Below are positions 1-8,588 of a stretch of DNA of 64,000 bases, piece by piece. The position numbers and the translations under genes were made by a program. This DNA comes from Saprospira sp. CCB-QB6. Its GTDB lineage: Bacteria; Bacteroidota; Bacteroidia; Chitinophagales; Saprospiraceae. The notes under the pieces are model-generated. The model was not told where the DNA came from. It saw only the letters and a list, made by a program, of their open reading frames with translations, and ran no database searches. Each line of letters begins with the position of its first letter. The stretch's first letter is position 1. The DNA lies in assembly GCF_028464065.1 (NCBI RefSeq), contig NZ_CP116808.1, forward strand, positions 558,001 to 622,000, in the 5' to 3' direction.

Positions 1-590
1 GCATAGTCAGGCCAAGCCTGAATTTCCCAGCGGTAGAGGGCTCTCAATCGGCAAAACTCTTCTACGGCTAGGCCGCCGGTACCGGCTAAATTGTGATTAA
101 AAGCTTTGGAACTAGAGCGGGCGGCCAGGCCTTCCATATCTTCAGCTTGCAAAAGTTGCTCAAAATCTGTCAAAAAACCTTGAACTTCTTCTTCGGCGGC
201 GGCTAAATGTACTGGTTTTTCTTCGGTTGTAGATTGTTGGCTTTCCCAAATAGCTTGTAGGGCTTCGGCAGCAGCACTTTCGGCAGCAGCCCAAATTTTT
301 AGGCCTGCCGTTTCTTCTACCAAAAGCAGCCAGAGGCTATCGTTATAGCTTTCTTTTTGGCCCAAATAAAACTCTACTTCTAACAGAAGGTGTTGCTCAT
401 CTAAGCGTTCTTCTTGGCCTAGGCGAATGGCATCGCCTAATTCTAGGCAAGTTTGAAAAAAGTCGGATGCTGACAAAAATGGGGCATCTTCAAGGGCGAC
501 ATTGGCCCAGAGTTGTTGAAATAGGGCCAAATTTTGGCACTGCAAACAGAGCTGAAACTGCTCTAACCAAGCAGAGGAAGAAGTAGACAT
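1..590 (-). CDS. Hypothetical protein, 3' end outside the window
   Basis: An open frame starts at the ATG on the minus strand at 590-588 and stays open to the window edge, giving 196 visible residues. The product begins MSTSSSAWLEQFQLCLQCQN and is rich in Glu, Gln, Ala and Leu, with no signal peptide or membrane segment, so it is probably cytoplasmic and helical. I do not recognise a domain. It is the third gene of a minus-strand run: the lipoprotein gene upstream ends 26 bp before this start, and the gene before that is 4 bp further on, so co-transcription is likely. The C-terminus is not in the window. Confidence 0.7.
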   Translation of the reverse strand, partial: MSTSSSAWLEQFQLCLQCQNLALFQQLWANVALEDAPFLSASDFFQTCLELGDAIRLGQEERLDEQHLLLEVEFYLGQKESYNDSLWLLLVEETAGLKIWAAAESAAAEALQAIWESQQSTTEEKPVHLAAAEEEVQGFLTDFEQLLQAEDMEGLAARSSSKAFNHNLAGTGGLAVEEFCRLRALYRWEIQAWPDY

Positions 591-616
591 ATCGGCTGTT
601 TTTTTGTTGAACTCAT

Positions 617-985
617 TTAACGGGAAGGAACAGTATGCTGCATGCGCTCTTGTAAACGAAGCAGTTCGGGGCATTGCTCGGCTTGCTGTTGTTCAAACTG
701 TCGAATCAGCAGCTCTCTATTTTGGCGATTGAGTTTTTGTTCTAACTCTTGCAAAAGTTGCTCACCTCCTAAGCAGGCGATATTTTCGGCTACTTTAAGT
801 TGCATACTATCTAAGAGTTGCAATTTTTGCCCAGGACTATTTTGCTGTTCCAAACTATCATAGAGAGGGAGAAGAACGCGGTTGCAATCGCACCAATCTT
901 TGGCCAAATGCCTAGCCAATTCATCTGGAGAGGGTTGACAGGCCGTCAAAAATAGGGCAAAAATGGAGAAAAAAAGAAGACGCAT
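617..985 (-). CDS. Small lipoprotein with CDC and CP motifs
   Basis: A 122-residue protein starting MRLLFFSIFALFLTAC: a basic start, a hydrophobic stretch and a lipobox whose Cys16 would be the lipidated residue. The mature part is helical and Gln/Glu-rich, with Cys32 and Cys34 in a WCDC motif, a further Cys near residue 70 and a C-terminal QCPEL. The protein encoded just upstream has CDC at the same residue numbers and a matching CPDL near its end, so the two look like diverged duplicates. Envelope location is inferred from the lipobox. The function is unknown. It lies 4 bp after the upstream gene in one operon. Confidence 0.75.
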   Translation of the reverse strand: MRLLFFSIFALFLTACQPSPDELARHLAKDWCDCNRVLLPLYDSLEQQNSPGQKLQLLDSMQLKVAENIACLGGEQLLQELEQKLNRQNRELLIRQFEQQQAEQCPELLRLQERMQHTVPSR

Positions 986-989
986 AAAT

Positions 990-1331
990 TTAGCGGAGTT
1001 TGGTCAGTAATTGGGCCAAATCGGGGCAACTAGCAGAGATAGCTTCTTCTAAGGCGCCTTCGAATTGGGCACGATCTCGAGCAGGCAATTCTCGCAAGCT
1101 CGTCTGCATTCCATTAAAATCGGCGCATTGATGAAAAGTTTTAAAGGCCGTTAGGTATTCGCCTTGAGCAGCTGTTTTGGGGGCTGCTCGAAAAGCAGCT
1201 TCTTTAGCAATCAATTCAGAAGTTTGGGCACAATCGCAAATTTTTTGTGCCGCTACTGCGGGTTCTGGCAGCTCTTGAGCGGGACTAAACTGGCTCAAGA
1301 TAAGTAGCCACTGAAATAAGGTAGATAGCAT
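990..1331 (-). CDS. Small secreted protein, paralogue of the adjacent lipoprotein
   Basis: A 113-residue protein with an N-terminal signal peptide (MLSTLFQWLLILSQFSPAQ, cleavage likely after the Ala/Gln). It has a CDC motif at Cys32-Cys34, another Cys in FHQC, and SCPDL near the C-terminus. The spacing of these cysteines matches the downstream lipoprotein, which suggests a tandem duplication followed by loss or gain of lipidation. The ATG at 1331 is the first gene of a three-gene minus-strand operon. The paired cysteines may form disulphides in the periplasm; this is an inference. No known family recognised. Confidence 0.7.
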   Translation of the reverse strand: MLSTLFQWLLILSQFSPAQELPEPAVAAQKICDCAQTSELIAKEAAFRAAPKTAAQGEYLTAFKTFHQCADFNGMQTSLRELPARDRAQFEGALEEAISASCPDLAQLLTKLR

Positions 1332-1601
1332 ATAATATAATTTAGGAATAGCCGACTTTCAGTTCGCCTATTGTTTAGAATGACAAAAATAATAAATCTA
1401 TAGCATTTGGTCGAAGAGATCCCTTAACTCATAGAAAACTCCTAAAATTATTTCCTTTGGTTAGTGACCAAGGTAAAATAAAGTGCTCTCCATAATGGAG
1501 GCGCTTAGCAAAAAATTAAATCCTATTCTTAAACTTTAGAATCAGTTTTTTGTCTTTAAGTTTGCGTCACAAAAACAAATTTTACGTAAAAAAACAACTA
1601 T

Positions 1602-2465
1602 ATGCAGACTTTCACGGCCGAGGCCTATAAGCTCCATTTCTATATCAGTGAGGAGACTTTAGGGCAGATTCGTTCTGTTAGTCCCCAAATTCTTACCCAA
1701 CTCCCCCAACTTGTTGACGATTTTTATGAACGCATGCTCAGCTACCCTAAATTTTCGGCCTATGCCGAATCAGAAGCACAGGTTCAGCATCTCAAGAACT
1801 TACATCTTCGCTACTGGCAAAGCTTTTGGGCTGCCAAAGTAGATGAGAACTACATTCAGAGTCGCAAGCGCATTGGCGAAGTACATGCTCGAGTAGGTTT
1901 ACCTATGGACCTTTACTATGATGGCATCGTTCTCTTTTCGAAGTTATTCAAAACTTTTTTTCAGCAAGAAAAGATAGCCAGTTTCGATTTATGGACGGCC
2001 TATAATGAGTTGCTCAATATGGATACGGCCTTAATCGTAGATCGTTACAATTCTATTTCTAATGAGGTTCTAGAATTGCAAAACGCATCTTTATCTACCC
2101 CTGTTGCCCAAATTTGGGAGGAAATTCTATTTTTACCCATTGTAGGGATCATGGATTCTAAACGATCCAAAGATATTATGGAAACGGTACTCAATCAAAT
2201 TGCCTCAAAACAAGCTAAGGTTTTTGTCTTAGACATTAGTGGAGTGGCTATTATGGATACCGCCGTAGCCAACCATCTCCTCAAAATTAGTAAGGCGAGC
2301 CGGCTGATGGGCTGCCGCTGCATTTTGTCTGGTATTTCTCCTGCAGTAGCCCAAACTATTGTAGAACTAGGCATTCAATTAGATGAAATTGAAACCAGCG
2401 GTAGTATGAAAGAGGCACTAACTACAGCCTTTGAACTCTCTGGCTTGCAGATTGCCAGTTTATAA
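1602..2465 (+). CDS. Globin-coupled STAS sensor (RsbR-like)
   Basis: A 287-residue two-domain protein. Residues 1-160 form a globin-coupled-sensor domain: the signature IGEVHARVGL puts the likely proximal haem ligand at His95, followed by the usual PMDLYYDG stretch. Residues 165-280 are a STAS domain with DISGVAIMDTAVA and AVAQTIVELGI. Thr220 and Thr252 align with the two threonines that are phosphorylated in Bacillus RsbR, the stressosome scaffold. The likely role is haem-based O2/NO/redox sensing passed to a stressosome or partner switch. No RsbS or RsbT gene is next to it, so it is either an orphan or works with partners elsewhere. The gene stands alone, with a bidirectional terminator just downstream. 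Confidence 0.88.
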   Translation: MQTFTAEAYKLHFYISEETLGQIRSVSPQILTQLPQLVDDFYERMLSYPKFSAYAESEAQVQHLKNLHLRYWQSFWAAKVDENYIQSRKRIGEVHARVGLPMDLYYDGIVLFSKLFKTFFQQEKIASFDLWTAYNELLNMDTALIVDRYNSISNEVLELQNASLSTPVAQIWEEILFLPIVGIMDSKRSKDIMETVLNQIASKQAKVFVLDISGVAIMDTAVANHLLKISKASRLMGCRCILSGISPAVAQTIVELGIQLDEIETSGSMKEALTTAFELSGLQIASL

Positions 2466-2484
2466 ATTCTTCGATAAAGATCAT

Positions 2485-2522
2485 AAAAAAGTCGCTCCCC
2501 AATATTGGAGAGCGACTTTTTT
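2485..2522. terminator. Bidirectional intrinsic terminator
   Basis: A hairpin with GTCGCTC / GAGCGAC arms is flanked by A6 on the left and T6 on the right. It can therefore end both the rightward globin-STAS transcript and the leftward pspA transcript, which converge here. Confidence 0.85.
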
Positions 2523-2542
2523 ACTGTGCAAACAAAGGTGGA

Positions 2543-3331
2543 TTAAGCACCTTTTGTTTTGTCATCTACCTCAATCTTAATGGTCACATCACTTTTCTCT
2601 TTGATTTCGATGCGCTCTTCCTGAGCAGGAAGCATTCCCATTTTGCGTTTTAGATCATCCAAAGCAGCAGAAGCTGTTACGGTAGGATCATTGAGTGCAG
2701 TATCGATTTCATCATCAATCGTTTTGCTCTCATCAGCCATATCGCCATAAGCTTCAGCCAAAGATTCTTGCTCTTCCACTTTTTCTTTCATGCGCTCAAG
2801 CATGCTCATGGTTCCAGAAGAATCAATATTAGACAATTGTTTGTTGAGTTTGGTGGTTGCCTTACTCACTTTATCGCGAGCTTCTAGGCTGCGCAATTCG
2901 TTCTCCCATTTAGCGATTTGGCTTTTGAGCGTACGAATTTTGCCTTCCATGGTGGTCACCATACCGTCATATTTCTTCTTATTCTGAAGAGCCGACTGAT
3001 ATAATTTAAGGTTTTCCTCCCGACGAGCCAAAGCCTCAGTAGCTAGACGCTCAGCCTCAGCAGGCTCCATTTGTCCAGCTTGGCCTCTTTTGAGTAAAGC
3101 CATAGCTTTCTTTTCGTAATCATCCGCATTTTGTTTGTAGGTTTGTACTTCGCGGTTGGTACGAATTGCAATTGCCTTAACCTCAGCCAAACTTTGTAGG
3201 CTTTTGTCGAGGTCTGTTTTCAAATCGCGAATCCCCTGCTTAGTCATTTTAATGGGATTCTCTAGTTTATCAAGGGCAGAGTTAGCTTCGGCTTTACCAA
3301 GGCGGAACAAGCGCTTCAAAAATTGCCACAT
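2543..3331 (-). CDS. pspA: PspA/IM30 (ESCRT-III-like) membrane-stress protein
   Basis: A 262-residue, almost entirely helical protein that matches PspA/Vipp1 from end to end. It starts MWQFLKRLFRLGKAEANSALDKLENPIKM, with an amphipathic N-terminal helix, then long charged coiled-coil helices (about residues 25-185) and a C-terminal helix near residues 215-235 (SAALDDLKRKMGM). PspA-family proteins polymerise on the inner membrane and limit proton leakage or help membrane repair. The usual length is 220-260, so this one is complete with a short acidic/basic tail. The YbjN-like gene upstream (3414-3806) reads the same way and may be co-regulated. It ends at a shared terminator. Confidence 0.9.
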   Translation of the reverse strand: MWQFLKRLFRLGKAEANSALDKLENPIKMTKQGIRDLKTDLDKSLQSLAEVKAIAIRTNREVQTYKQNADDYEKKAMALLKRGQAGQMEPAEAERLATEALARREENLKLYQSALQNKKKYDGMVTTMEGKIRTLKSQIAKWENELRSLEARDKVSKATTKLNKQLSNIDSSGTMSMLERMKEKVEEQESLAEAYGDMADESKTIDDEIDTALNDPTVTASAALDDLKRKMGMLPAQEERIEIKEKSDVTIKIEVDDKTKGA

Positions 3332-3413
3332 AGGTCAGATATTTTAGTTGATAGAAGAAGAGCGTTTAAGGCGCTCACTTAGATAAGATGATAAATAAAA
3401 GGAAAAAGTTCAA

Positions 3414-3806
3414 TTATTTGGCCGCTACGTCCATAAATTCTTCAGCATGTTCTACCAAAGCAATCGCCATAGCGTTAATTGAAGACTCTAGCTCATTGCG
3501 GTCCAAATTCTCTAGGGCCAATGTGTCGCGGAAAAGCACTCGACGTCCCTCTTCATCCAAAACAAAAGCGCCATGAATGAGTTCGCGGTTAATCTGTAGC
3601 AAACGCTTCAAAAAAGCAGCGTCTTTTTCCTCAATATCAAAAATGTGCTGTTCCATAACAAGGACTTCGCCCTCGCAGTCCAACATTAAATTACAAATAC
3701 CTTGATTCTCATTGTTTAATACAAAGATATTATCCTCCACGCTTTCATGGGTAATTTCATGGCCCATTTCCAGCAGATAATTCTTCACTTTTTCAAAGCT
3801 ATTCAT
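3414..3806 (-). CDS. YbjN/type III secretion chaperone-like protein
   Basis: A 130-residue acidic protein. I start it at the ATG at 3806 (MNSFEKVKNYLLEMGHEI); the longer open frame begins at TTG and adds an unlikely extension. The fold pattern, a helix followed by alternating strands (NIFVLNN, ICNLMLDCEGEVLVMEQHIF) and two long helices, is that of the YbjN/CesT-like chaperone superfamily (Tir chaperone-like). In Bacteroidota such genes often sit next to pspA, as here (82 bp apart). A chaperone or adaptor role for PspA is an inference. R1 lies in its leader in the same direction. Confidence 0.7.
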   Translation of the reverse strand: MNSFEKVKNYLLEMGHEITHESVEDNIFVLNNENQGICNLMLDCEGEVLVMEQHIFDIEEKDAAFLKRLLQINRELIHGAFVLDEEGRRVLFRDTLALENLDRNELESSINAMAIALVEHAEEFMDVAAK

Positions 3807-3947
3807 AGGGATGCGGTTATTGTGAATGAATATGATAGTCAGTTGCTCTTGCCCCTGTTCACTGGCTAATATAGTAGATTTTCGTCGGACTATCAAAGTT
3901 AGAATTACAAAATACTAGGCTTTTAGCACTTCTTTTTTTTCTTTTTT

Positions 3948-4158
3948 GGGGCCTCCGAAGCTTTGCCTTGGTTATTCCCTTCGGTCATCGAACGGCGGTC
4001 TAAACACCTTGTTGTCCTTCCGCAGCTCGCTGCTGTTTTGGGGCCTCCGCCTCGCTTCGCTCGTCGGCGCTACGTTTCGCAGCTCGCTATTCGCTCGGCC
4101 CTTCAGCCCTTCGGGCTTCGGTCTGGCCCTGCGGGCCACTGCTGCACATCGCTAGGCC
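3948..4158 (-). repeat. R1: GC-rich hairpin element, type A, long form
   Basis: Read on the minus strand it starts GGCCTAGCGATG and ends GGAGGCCCC. The end stem is GGCCT/AGGCC, the inner stem GCAG/CTGC, the first arm TGGCCC..GGGCCA and the variable arm AGCCC-GAA-GGGCT. A first CCCCAAAA end near 4055 is followed by a second half-copy and an extra arm (GACAACAAGG .. GACCGAAGGGAATAACC) that ends in AGGCCCC again. It lies in the leader of the YbjN-like gene. Confidence 0.9.
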
Positions 4159-4177
4159 GGCTCGACCAGCTAAACAA

Positions 4178-4209
4178 AAAAAAGAGCTAGCAAATTGCTA
4201 GCTCTTTTT
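4178..4209. terminator. Intrinsic terminator after clpC
   Basis: Hairpin AAGAGCTAGCAA/TTGCTAGCTCTT with an A-run on the left, read as T-run on the minus strand just after the clpC stop. It is separate from the neighbouring R1 element, which shows R1 is not needed as the terminator. Confidence 0.85.
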
Positions 4210-4228
4210 GTGCTTGGTCTATTTGGAC

Positions 4229-6769
4229 CTATTTACTTTCTTCCTCAGAGAAAACCGCAATGACCATTTCCTCATCTTTATTCAGGCTAGCTTCTAGCAC
4301 GGTGCCATCTGCCAACTGATTTTTCTGATTGAGGATAAACTCGGCTAGCGGATCCTCCAAATACTTTTGGATCGCTCTATTGAGTGGACGAGCACCAAAT
4401 TGCGGATCATAACCTTTTTCCGCCAAGAAATCTTTGGCCTCATCGCTCAACTGCAATTTGAATCCTAACTCTTCTACTCGCTTATACAAGTTCTTAAGGC
4501 TCAAATCAATAATCTTAAAGATTTCTTCTTTGCCCAAAGAGTTGAAGACAATTACATCATCAATACGGTTCAAAAACTCTGGAGAGAAGGTCCGCTTCAA
4601 CGCATTTTGAATCACACCTTTTGCCTCATCGGCAGCAGCTTCTTCTCTTGCTTTTGTAGAAAATCCTACTCCTGTTCCAAAATCTTTCAATCGGCGTACC
4701 CCAACATTTGAGGTCATGATGATCAAAGTGTTTTTGAAGTCTACCTTACGGCCCAAGCCATCTGTCAATTGGCCATCATCCAATACCTGCAACAAAATAT
4801 TGAAGATATCGGGATGCGCTTTTTCGATCTCATCCAAAAGGACCACAGAATAAGGCTTACGGCGAACTTTTTCCGTCAATTGTCCCCCTTCTTCATAACC
4901 TACGTAGCCGGGAGGCGCTCCAATAAGACGGCTCACAGAGAATTTCTCCATGTATTCACTCATATCAATGCGGATCAAAGCATCTTCTGAGTCAAACATC
5001 TGTCTGGCCAATACTTTGGCCAACTCTGTTTTACCCACCCCAGTTGGACCGAGGAAAATAAAGGTTCCAATTGGCTTATTCGGATCTTTTAGGCCCACGC
5101 GGTTACGCTGAATGGCTTTAGTAATCTTTACAATGGCCTCATCTTGACCAATTACATTATCCTTGAGGTCTTGGCCCATGCTCAATAGCTTGACGCTTTC
5201 GCTTTCTGCTACATTGCTTACGGGAATTCCCGTCATCATAGATACTACCTCGGCAATATCCTCAATGGTAACTGGATAACGCTTGCTCTTCGATTCTTCT
5301 TCCCAATCAATACGGGCCTGATCTAGCTGACGAATCAACTTAGATTCGCTATCGCGGAAATTTGCAGCCTTTTCATATTCTTGGTCTCGAACAGCTTGGT
5401 TCTTTTCTTCTTTCACTTTTTCAATCTCGGCCTCTAGCTCCATAATATGCTTCGGCACATGGATATTTTTGAGGTGTACGCGAGCGCCCACTTCATCCAT
5501 AACATCAATGGCCTTATCCGGCAAGAAACGATCAGAGATATAGCGATCAGAAAGTTTTACACAAGCCTCTAGGGTTTCATCTGTATATTCTACATGATGG
5601 AAAGCCTCGTACTTCTCCCGGATATTGCTCAAAATATGAATGGCTTCTTCTGGAGAAGGTGGCTCAATGATTACTTTTTGGAAACGACGATCTAGAGCGC
5701 CATCTTTTTCAATGTACTGACGGTACTCATCCAAAGTAGAAGCACCAATACATTGGAGTTCTCCACGGGCGAGAGCGGGCTTAAAGATATTAGAAGCATC
5801 TAGAGAGCCAGTAGCTCCACCAGCGCCTACAATCGTGTGAATTTCATCAATAAAGAGGATGACATCTCTAGATTTTTCCAGTTCTGTCATGATGGCTTTC
5901 ATCCGCTCTTCAAACTGTCCGCGATATTTGGTTCCAGCTACCAATGCAGCTAGGTCCAACATCACAATGCGCTTGTCAAAAAGCGTTCTAGACACTTTGC
6001 GCTGTTGAATGCGAAGGGCCAAACCTTCTACTACAGCCGTTTTTCCCACACCAGGTTCTCCAATGAGAATAGGGTTATTCTTTTTACGGCGAGACAAAAT
6101 TTGCGAAAGGCGTTCAATTTCCTTTTCGCGGCCAATAATAGGATCTAATTTATCCTCTTCTGCCAATTTGGTAATATCGCGGCCAAAATTATCGAGTACA
6201 GGCGTATGCGATTTACCTTTGGCAGCACCGCCAGCAGCGCGGCCACGGCCACCAGATCTGCCTGCTTCTTCCTCAAACTCATCCTCTCCGCCTGCGGCAT
6301 CGAGTAAGTTGGGATTGCTTTCGGCCAGCAAATAATCTAATTCTGCTTTATAGCCATTATAATCAATCTCAAACTCTTGTAAAACGCGAGCAGCTAGATT
6401 TTCTGGATACTTGAGTAAAGAGAGCAAAATATGCTCGGTGCCTACCAAATCATTTTTCATGCGTTTGGCCTCCAAAAAAGTAATTTTGAGCACCTTTTCG
6501 GCTTGGCGAGTAAGGGGCAGGTTGCCTACTGTATAAGAAGGGCGTTGTCTGCTTTTTGTTTTTTGTACAGAATCTTCAATGGCTTGGCGTAATTCGGCAA
6601 CGTCTACATCTAAAGATTGTAGGACGGCCACAGCCAGGCTCTGTTCATCCTGAAGGATACCGAGCAAAAGGTGTTCGGTTCCAATTTGGTCGTGTCCAAA
6701 GCGAAGGGCTTCTTCTCTAGAGAAAGAAATGACCTCTTTGACTTTGGGAGAAAAGCGATTATCAGGCAT
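4229..6769 (-). CDS. clpC: ClpC-type AAA+ unfoldase
   Basis: Double-ring Hsp100 ATPase that unfolds substrates for ClpP. From the ATG at 6769 ([20 protein letters not shown]; 846 residues) it has two Clp-N repeats (residues 4-145), a Gly-rich linker (about 155-190), a first AAA+ domain (Walker A GEPGVGKT at 237-244, Walker B ILFIDEIH near 305-311), a UVR-type middle region (about 445-480), and a second AAA+ domain (GPTGVGKT at 574-581, [13 protein letters not shown]) plus the C-terminal D2-small domain. The UVR segment and length fit ClpC and not ClpA or ClpB. A longer frame begins at GTG 6823 but lacks conservation in the added part. It is a single-gene unit, divergent from the STAS gene. 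Confidence 0.95.
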   Translation of the reverse strand: MPDNRFSPKVKEVISFSREEALRFGHDQIGTEHLLLGILQDEQSLAVAVLQSLDVDVAELRQAIEDSVQKTKSRQRPSYTVGNLPLTRQAEKVLKITFLEAKRMKNDLVGTEHILLSLLKYPENLAARVLQEFEIDYNGYKAELDYLLAESNPNLLDAAGGEDEFEEEAGRSGGRGRAAGGAAKGKSHTPVLDNFGRDITKLAEEDKLDPIIGREKEIERLSQILSRRKKNNPILIGEPGVGKTAVVEGLALRIQQRKVSRTLFDKRIVMLDLAALVAGTKYRGQFEERMKAIMTELEKSRDVILFIDEIHTIVGAGGATGSLDASNIFKPALARGELQCIGASTLDEYRQYIEKDGALDRRFQKVIIEPPSPEEAIHILSNIREKYEAFHHVEYTDETLEACVKLSDRYISDRFLPDKAIDVMDEVGARVHLKNIHVPKHIMELEAEIEKVKEEKNQAVRDQEYEKAANFRDSESKLIRQLDQARIDWEEESKSKRYPVTIEDIAEVVSMMTGIPVSNVAESESVKLLSMGQDLKDNVIGQDEAIVKITKAIQRNRVGLKDPNKPIGTFIFLGPTGVGKTELAKVLARQMFDSEDALIRIDMSEYMEKFSVSRLIGAPPGYVGYEEGGQLTEKVRRKPYSVVLLDEIEKAHPDIFNILLQVLDDGQLTDGLGRKVDFKNTLIIMTSNVGVRRLKDFGTGVGFSTKAREEAAADEAKGVIQNALKRTFSPEFLNRIDDVIVFNSLGKEEIFKIIDLSLKNLYKRVEELGFKLQLSDEAKDFLAEKGYDPQFGARPLNRAIQKYLEDPLAEFILNQKNQLADGTVLEASLNKDEEMVIAVFSEEESK

Positions 6770-6931
6770 ATTCAAACTAAGGTTATTTTCTAAAATCGGG
6801 TATTCAAGGGCAAATGGCCTCACTTTTATAAACGCAAGCCGCTTTAAAAAGATTTGGCCTTGTCTCTTGACTGTCCAATATTAAAGATTATTTTCTTAAA
6901 TCGAAAGAATTTATTTTTATTTTAGGCCCTA

Positions 6932-6939
6932 TACTTTTG
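6932..6939 (+). promoter_or_regulatory. Putative -7 box upstream of R2
   Basis: TACTTTTG fits the Bacteroidota TAnnTTTG -7 consensus exactly. No clear TTG -33 box is visible at the right distance. It points rightward and lies 31 bp before R2, so R2 would be transcribed as part of the leader of the STAS gene or as its own RNA. Confidence 0.4.
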
Positions 6940-6970
6940 AGGGCTTTGGTCCTTTTTTTTGCGTTTTGCA

Positions 6971-7088
6971 GGCCTAGCGATGTGCAGCAGTGCGGCGCAG
7001 CCGCAGACCCAGGCCGTTAGGCCGCAGGGCCGAGCGAATAGCGAGCTGCGAAACGTAGCGCCGACGAGCGCAGCGAGGCGGAGGCCCC
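6971..7088 (+). repeat. R2: GC-rich hairpin element, type A
   Basis: End stem GGCCT/AGGCC, inner stem GCAG/CTGC. The first arm is TGCGGC-GCA-GCCGCA, which replaces the usual TGGCC..GGCCA on both sides, and the variable arm is GGCC-GTTA-GGCC. It lies between divergent clpC and the STAS gene and reads towards the latter. The rest of this 432-bp gap is AT-rich with only the -7 box noted. Confidence 0.9.
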
Positions 7089-7201
7089 AAAAATCAATTT
7101 AAATCAAAAAAGACAAAAAAGGGTCCACAATGGCCAAAAATGGCTAGATTTTTTATTGGAAAGGACCTAATATTGTATAGAACCAGAAAAGAAAACAGAC
7201 T

Positions 7202-7600
7202 ATGAAATACGCAGTAGAAAAGTCAGAAGAGTACGCTCTAGTCAGCCTTCAGGAAGAAAATTTGAATTCTTTGAAGGCACCTGAACTAAAATCGGAATTG
7301 ATTCTGTTGAAGAATGCCGGAAACAAAAATTTGATCTTGGATTTGTCGGCAGTGAAGTATGTCGATTCGTCTGGATTGAGTGCCATTTTGACAGGCAACC
7401 GTTTGTGGACGGAAGAAGGGGGGCAGTTTGTGCTTACGGGCGTAGAGCATCCCAGTGTAAAAACCTTGATTAGCATTTCGCGCTTAGATAGCGTTTTGGA
7501 TATCAAGGAGAATTTGGAACAGGCTGTAAAATGGGTGATGATGCAAGCCCTACGTTCTCAATTGGAGAACGAGACACCAGCTGAAGAAGACGAAGTATAA
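7202..7600 (+). CDS. STAS-domain anti-sigma antagonist-like protein
   Basis: A 132-residue single-domain protein of the SpoIIAA/RsbV type. Residues 43-60 read NLILDLSAVKYVDSSGLS; in the family the Ser after VDS (Ser56 or Ser57 here) is the phosphorylation site that a kinase/anti-sigma factor uses to switch partners. The C-terminal acidic tail (residues 120-132) is an extension beyond the usual 105-110. It is followed after 2 bp by RNase Z, which is a common arrangement in Bacteroidota. What it antagonises is not clear from the window; the only ECF/anti-sigma pair here is far away and of a different type. Confidence 0.88.
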   Translation: MKYAVEKSEEYALVSLQEENLNSLKAPELKSELILLKNAGNKNLILDLSAVKYVDSSGLSAILTGNRLWTEEGGQFVLTGVEHPSVKTLISISRLDSVLDIKENLEQAVKWVMMQALRSQLENETPAEEDEV

Positions 7601-7602
7601 TT

Positions 7603-8514
7603 ATGCGTTTTGAAGTAAGCATTTTGGGCAGCAATGCGGCCCTACCTACTTATAAGAGTTTTACCTCTGCCCAATTTTTGAATATTCGGGAGCATTACTG
7701 CCTGATTGATTGTGGTGAGGGTTGTCAGATTGCCGTGCAGCGTTATCAGGTGAAGGCCTTTCAGATTAAAGATATTTTCATTAGCCATTTGCATGGAGAT
7801 CATGTTTTGGGCCTAATGGGTTTATTGATGTCTTTTGGCTTGAATCAGCGACAGAAAAAGCTGCGACTTTATGGCCCAAAAGGAATTCGGGAGTGGGTGG
7901 AGGTCCAAATGCGTCTAATGAATGCTTACTTGAGTTATCCGTTGGAAATTCGGGAGTGTGATTCGGAGCAATCAGAGCTTTTACTCGACACCCCTAGTTT
8001 TCAAGTATTTAGTTTACCTTTGGCACATCGAGTGGCTTGTCAGGGTTTTTTGTTTAAGGAAAAACTAGCTTATCCGAATATGCGTAAAGATCGCATTTTG
8101 GAGTTGGGGATTCCCTACCAACAAATTCCCGCCATTAAAGCGGGAGGAGGATTTACCGATGCAGAGGGTAAATTTTGGCCACATGAAGAGCTTTGTACGC
8201 CCCCTCCCCCGCCCCGAACTTATGCCTATTGTTCGGATACTGCTTTTCATCCACCTTTGGCAGAGCTCATTCGAGGAGTAGATTTGCTTTATCATGAGGC
8301 CACTTTTTTGCACGAGCTACTGAAAAATGCTAAGAAGACGGGGCATAGCACCGCCAAACAGGCTGGAGAAATGGCCAAACTGGCTGAGGTCAAAAAGTTA
8401 TTGATTGGGCATTTTTCGACCCGCTATCAAAATACAGATGAGCTTTTGCGGGAAGCGCAGAGCGAATTTGCAGAAACAGCCGCAGCCGAAGAAGGGAAAA
8501 CCTATAGCATTTAA
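7603..8514 (+). CDS. rnz: Ribonuclease Z (tRNA 3' endonuclease)
   Basis: A 303-residue metallo-beta-lactamase-fold enzyme that trims tRNA 3' trailers. Visible motifs in order: NAALPTYKSFTSAQF at the N-terminus, LIDCGEGCQ, the zinc motif SHLHGDH (about residues 62-68), AHRV, the second metal residues in YCSDTAF, a substrate-binding exosite region, HSTAKQAG and LLIGHFSTRY near the C-terminus. The length is that of the short bacterial enzyme. It starts 2 bp after the STAS gene and is probably translated from the same mRNA. A strong bidirectional terminator follows. Confidence 0.95.
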   Translation: MRFEVSILGSNAALPTYKSFTSAQFLNIREHYCLIDCGEGCQIAVQRYQVKAFQIKDIFISHLHGDHVLGLMGLLMSFGLNQRQKKLRLYGPKGIREWVEVQMRLMNAYLSYPLEIRECDSEQSELLLDTPSFQVFSLPLAHRVACQGFLFKEKLAYPNMRKDRILELGIPYQQIPAIKAGGGFTDAEGKFWPHEELCTPPPPPRTYAYCSDTAFHPPLAELIRGVDLLYHEATFLHELLKNAKKTGHSTAKQAGEMAKLAEVKKLLIGHFSTRYQNTDELLREAQSEFAETAAAEEGKTYSI

Positions 8515-8534
8515 AAAATTTAGGTGATAAAAGT

Positions 8535-8570
8535 AAAAAGCGGATCCACTTCAGTGGATCCGCTTTTTTA
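8535..8570. terminator. Bidirectional intrinsic terminator
   Basis: Near-perfect hairpin AAGCGGATCCACT/AGTGGATCCGCTT between A-run and T-run, separating convergent rnz and glnN. Confidence 0.92.
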
Positions 8571-8588
8571 TGCCTTATAGCAAGATGT

